Of a stretch of DNA of 64,000 nt, positions 59,866 through 64,000 are shown piece after piece. The position numbers were made by a program, and so were the translations under genes. The notes beneath the pieces are model-generated. The model did no database searches. It was not told the DNA's origin and saw nothing but the letters and a program-made list of their open reading frames with translations. Origin of the DNA: Hypericibacter terrae (GTDB lineage Bacteria; Pseudomonadota; Alphaproteobacteria; Dongiales; Dongiaceae); assembly GCF_008728855.1 (NCBI RefSeq), contig NZ_CP042906.1, positions 5,423,001-5,487,000 of the forward strand. Direction: 5' to 3'. Each line of letters begins with the position of its first letter. The stretch's first letter is position 1.

Positions 59866-60780
59866 TTGCCAACGTCCCTCCTCTATGTCGTGACCGTGGC
59901 GATCTGGGGCACCTCCTGGTTCGCGATGCGCTTCCAGCTCGGGTCCGTGCCGGAGCTGCAGTCGATCGCCTATCGCTTCCTGCTCGCTTCCGCGATCCTG
60001 ATCCTCTGGTGCCTCGCCACCCGGCGGCGCCTGCGCTTCGGCTGGCGCGACCATCTCTTCTGCGCGATCCAGGGCACTACCCTCTTCTGGTTCAACTACT
60101 TCCTGTTCTATCTGGCGGCGTCGCGGATCCCGAGCGGCCTGATGGCCGTCTGTTTCTCGACCATCGTGATGATGAACATCGCCGGTGGCGCCATCTTCTT
60201 CGGCACCCGCGCCGAGCGCCGGGTCTGGATCGGGGCGCTCCTCGGCATGGCGGGGCTGGGCCTGGTCTTCCTGCCCGAGATCGTCGGCATCGAGTTCTCG
60301 CGCGCCCATCTCGAGGGGCTGATCCTGTCGCTGGTGGCGACCTTCTCCGCCTCGCTCGGCAACATGGTCTCGGTCCGCCACAAGCGCGCTTCCATGCCGG
60401 TGGTCGAGAGCAATGCGCTGGGCATGGGCTATGGCGCGCTGCTGGGGCTGGTCGCCGCCGGGCTCTTCAGCAGTCCCTATCGCTTCGACTGGCAGCCCAC
60501 CTTCTTGCTGTCGCTGGCCTATCTCGCCTTCTTCGCCTCGGTGATCGGGTTCGGCAGCTACCTGACCCTGGTCCAGCGCATCGGCGCCGACCGGGCGGCC
60601 TATGCCAGCGTGCTGTTCCCGCTCCTGGCGCTGCTGCTCTCGACCTTGTTCGAGGGCTACCGCTGGACGCTGCTGGCGGGGCTGGGCATCCTCCTGGTGC
60701 TTGCCGGCAACCTGCTGGTGCTGCTGCGCCCAAAGCCGGTGCCGGCGCCCGTGACGGTTGCACCGCCAACCGAAACTTAA
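59866..60780 (+). CDS. EamA/DMT-family transporter
   Basis: This 304-residue inner-membrane protein has about ten hydrophobic spans in two similar halves, starting with LLYVVTVAIWGTSWFAMRFQLG, which is typical of EamA (DUF6) exporters. It starts with TTG at 59866; an upstream ATG is out of frame. Members export amino acids or metabolites; the cargo is not visible. It stands as a single gene upstream of the second aminotransferase, 50 bases before its start. Confidence 0.86.
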   Translation: MPTSLLYVVTVAIWGTSWFAMRFQLGSVPELQSIAYRFLLASAILILWCLATRRRLRFGWRDHLFCAIQGTTLFWFNYFLFYLAASRIPSGLMAVCFSTIVMMNIAGGAIFFGTRAERRVWIGALLGMAGLGLVFLPEIVGIEFSRAHLEGLILSLVATFSASLGNMVSVRHKRASMPVVESNALGMGYGALLGLVAAGLFSSPYRFDWQPTFLLSLAYLAFFASVIGFGSYLTLVQRIGADRAAYASVLFPLLALLLSTLFEGYRWTLLAGLGILLVLAGNLLVLLRPKPVPAPVTVAPPTET

Positions 60781-60830
60781 GACCCTGGCGCCCAGACTGA
60801 TCCTTGTCCCACAGCTCCCGAGAACCGCCG

Positions 60831-62009
60831 ATGTCTCCCGACACTGCCACCCAAGCCATGCTCCGCCCCGAGATCGATGCGCTGCCCGATTCCCAGATCG
60901 TCGAGGTCTGGAAGATGGGCTTCGAGATTCCCGATGTGATCGGGCTCTGGGTCGGCGAGGGCGACATCCCGACGCCGCAATTCATCTGCGACGCGGCCGC
61001 CGCTTCCTTCAAGGCCGGCCACACTTTCTACACCTACAAGCGCGGGATCCCGGCACTGCGCGAGGCGCTCGCCCGCTATCACACCCGCCTCAGCGGCAAG
61101 CCGGTCGCGTCGGACCGCATCACCGTCACCAGCGCCGGCATGAACGCGATGATGCTGATCGCCGAGATGCTGGTGAGCCGCGGCGACAACATCGTCGTGG
61201 TCTCGCCGATCTGGCCGAATTTCGAGCGCTCGATCGAGATCATGGGCGGAACCGCGCGCGAGATCGCGCTGGAGCCGGGCAATGCCGGCTGGCGCCTCGA
61301 TCTCGACAAGCTCTTCGCCGCAGTCGATTCCCAAACACGCGCGATCTATGTCGCGACGCCGGGCAACCCGACCGGCTGGCTGATGGAGCATGACCAGATG
61401 AAGGCCGTGCTCGATTTCTGCAAGCGGCGCGGCCTGTTCGTGATCTCGGACGAGGTCTATCACCGCTTCACCTACGACCGGCCGGTGGCGCCCTCCTTCC
61501 TCGACATCGCCACGCCCGACGATCCGCTCTTCGTGGTGAACAGCTTCTCCAAGAGCTGGGCCATGACCGGCTGGCGCGTCGGCTGGACCGTGACGCCGTC
61601 CCGCATCGGCAGCGCGCTCGATCGCCTGGTCGAATACAACACCTCGGGCGGCGTGCAGGCGCTGCAGGAAGCCTGCGTCGTGGCGCTGGAGCAGGGCGAG
61701 GATTTCGTGAAGGAACTGGTCGAGCGCTGCCACAAGGCCCATGACCTGGTGGTGAAGCGCCTCAACGCGATGAAGGGCGTCCATGTCGTGCCGGCGCCCG
61801 CGGCCTTCTATGTGATGCTGCAGGTCGAAGGCATGGGCCCGTCGCTCCCCTTCGCCAAGCGCCTGGTGCGCGAGGCCCGCGTGGGGCTGGCACCGGGCAG
61901 CGCCTTCGGCGCCGGCGGCGAAGGCCATCTGCGGCTCTGCTATGCGTCCAGCCATAAGCGGCTGACGAAGGCGATGGATCGGCTGGAAGCGTTCTTCGGA
62001 AAGAAATAG
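60831..62009 (+). CDS. PLP-dependent aminotransferase (AAT class)
   Basis: This 392-residue enzyme has the fold type I pattern: ATPGNPTGWLMEHDQ, SDEVYHRFTYD and the PLP-binding Lys at about 241 in NSFSKSWAMTGWRVG. It is related to, but not identical with, the aminotransferase at 57840. The ATG at 60831 is used; a TTG nine codons earlier would add a short Ser-rich leader. The paired palindrome at 62028 follows its stop. Confidence 0.88.
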   Translation: MSPDTATQAMLRPEIDALPDSQIVEVWKMGFEIPDVIGLWVGEGDIPTPQFICDAAAASFKAGHTFYTYKRGIPALREALARYHTRLSGKPVASDRITVTSAGMNAMMLIAEMLVSRGDNIVVVSPIWPNFERSIEIMGGTAREIALEPGNAGWRLDLDKLFAAVDSQTRAIYVATPGNPTGWLMEHDQMKAVLDFCKRRGLFVISDEVYHRFTYDRPVAPSFLDIATPDDPLFVVNSFSKSWAMTGWRVGWTVTPSRIGSALDRLVEYNTSGGVQALQEACVVALEQGEDFVKELVERCHKAHDLVVKRLNAMKGVHVVPAPAAFYVMLQVEGMGPSLPFAKRLVREARVGLAPGSAFGAGGEGHLRLCYASSHKRLTKAMDRLEAFFGKK

Positions 62010-62027
62010 CGGCGGAGAACGCCAGTG

Positions 62028-62122
62028 TTGTCCCCTCTCCCTTCAGGGAGAGGGCTAGGGAGAGGGAAATCGAGATCTCGCCGTCCCCCTCCCTAACCCT
62101 CCCCCGCGAAGCGAGGGAGGGG
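62028..62122. repeat. Dispersed paired palindrome, copy 6
   Basis: Arm A (62028-62067) and arm B (62084-62122, CCCTCCCTAACCCTCCCC) are inverted copies close together. Arm A is nearly identical to arm A of the copy at 59635. It lies between convergent genes (aminotransferase and aconitase). Confidence 0.8.
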
Positions 62123-62141
62123 ATCTATCAACTAGTAACGC

Positions 62142-64000
<1,859 letters not shown>

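Noticed and set aside
12131-62122. A CRISPR array from the repeated GC-rich palindromes
   Set aside because: Copies are kilobases apart, differ in arm spacing, and no cas genes are present. They match dispersed paired palindromes.

Overview
The window looks like chromosome from a GC-rich (about two-thirds G+C by eye) alphaproteobacterium, most likely a Rhodospirillales-type organism. The hints are a CarD/FdxA/S4-protein/Suv3-like-helicase neighbourhood typical of alphaproteobacteria, a hopanoid C-3 methylase (HpnR), DUF1194 and DUF1223 proteins, a DmeR/DmeF metal-efflux pair, and many solute-uptake operons. I see no phage, insertion sequence, plasmid or CRISPR signature, and coding density is high throughout. 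Taxonomy is inferred from gene content only.

Layout. 1-5.8 kb: end of a dipeptide-type ABC uptake operon (permease tail, binding protein, acetamidase/formamidase, two ATPases) and an overlapping DUF1194 secreted protein. 6.2-12.1 kb: a polyamine-type ABC transporter (Tat-exported binding protein, ATPase, two permeases) and an APC-family permease; a terminator-like hairpin separates the binding-protein gene from the ATPase gene. 12.2-15.3 kb (minus): RlmM-like methyltransferase, HAD phosphatase and a PuuB-like FAD oxidoreductase. 15.7-19.6 kb: a small periplasmic molybdopterin-fold protein followed by two related membrane histidine kinases with no response regulator nearby. 19.8-21.1 kb: dmeRF with a visible operator. 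21.2-25.9 kb: a catabolic set (M20 hydrolase, NodB-fold deacetylase, HpaB-family monooxygenase) divergent from a LysR regulator. 26.1-32.8 kb: NadR-like enzyme, HpnR, ArgE-like enzyme, RraA-like protein, then NsrR-like regulator and truncated haemoglobin around a clear 11-1-11 operator.

32.8-33.6 kb is a small lower-GC patch holding a decayed tRNA-Glu fragment, a lone membrane protein and an intact tRNA-Arg(CCT). 33.8-41.6 kb: Kup, an iminopeptidase/SDR pair, and an overlapping trio of nuclease, M48 lipoprotein protease and class III cyclase. 41.9-50.2 kb (minus): an FMN/Fe-S/FAD oxidoreductase, a protein with the fold of a PPP phosphatase but without its metal ligands, CarD with a long histone-H1-like tail, FdxA, a TerB-fold protein, an S4 protein and a Suv3-like helicase. 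50.3-64 kb: DUF2167 protein, an 840-residue RgpF/WbsX-type glycan protein, HtpG, DUF1223 protein, methyltransferase, two aminotransferases, a CX5R phosphatase, a DMT transporter and a truncated aconitase gene.

Six copies of a paired GC-rich palindrome family sit at gene 3' ends, five of them between convergent genes. The observations I would follow first are the inactivated phosphatase-like protein, the CarD tail, the palindrome family, the tRNA-Glu relic, and the NsrR and DmeR operators. I did not find a clear new defence or biosynthetic system.
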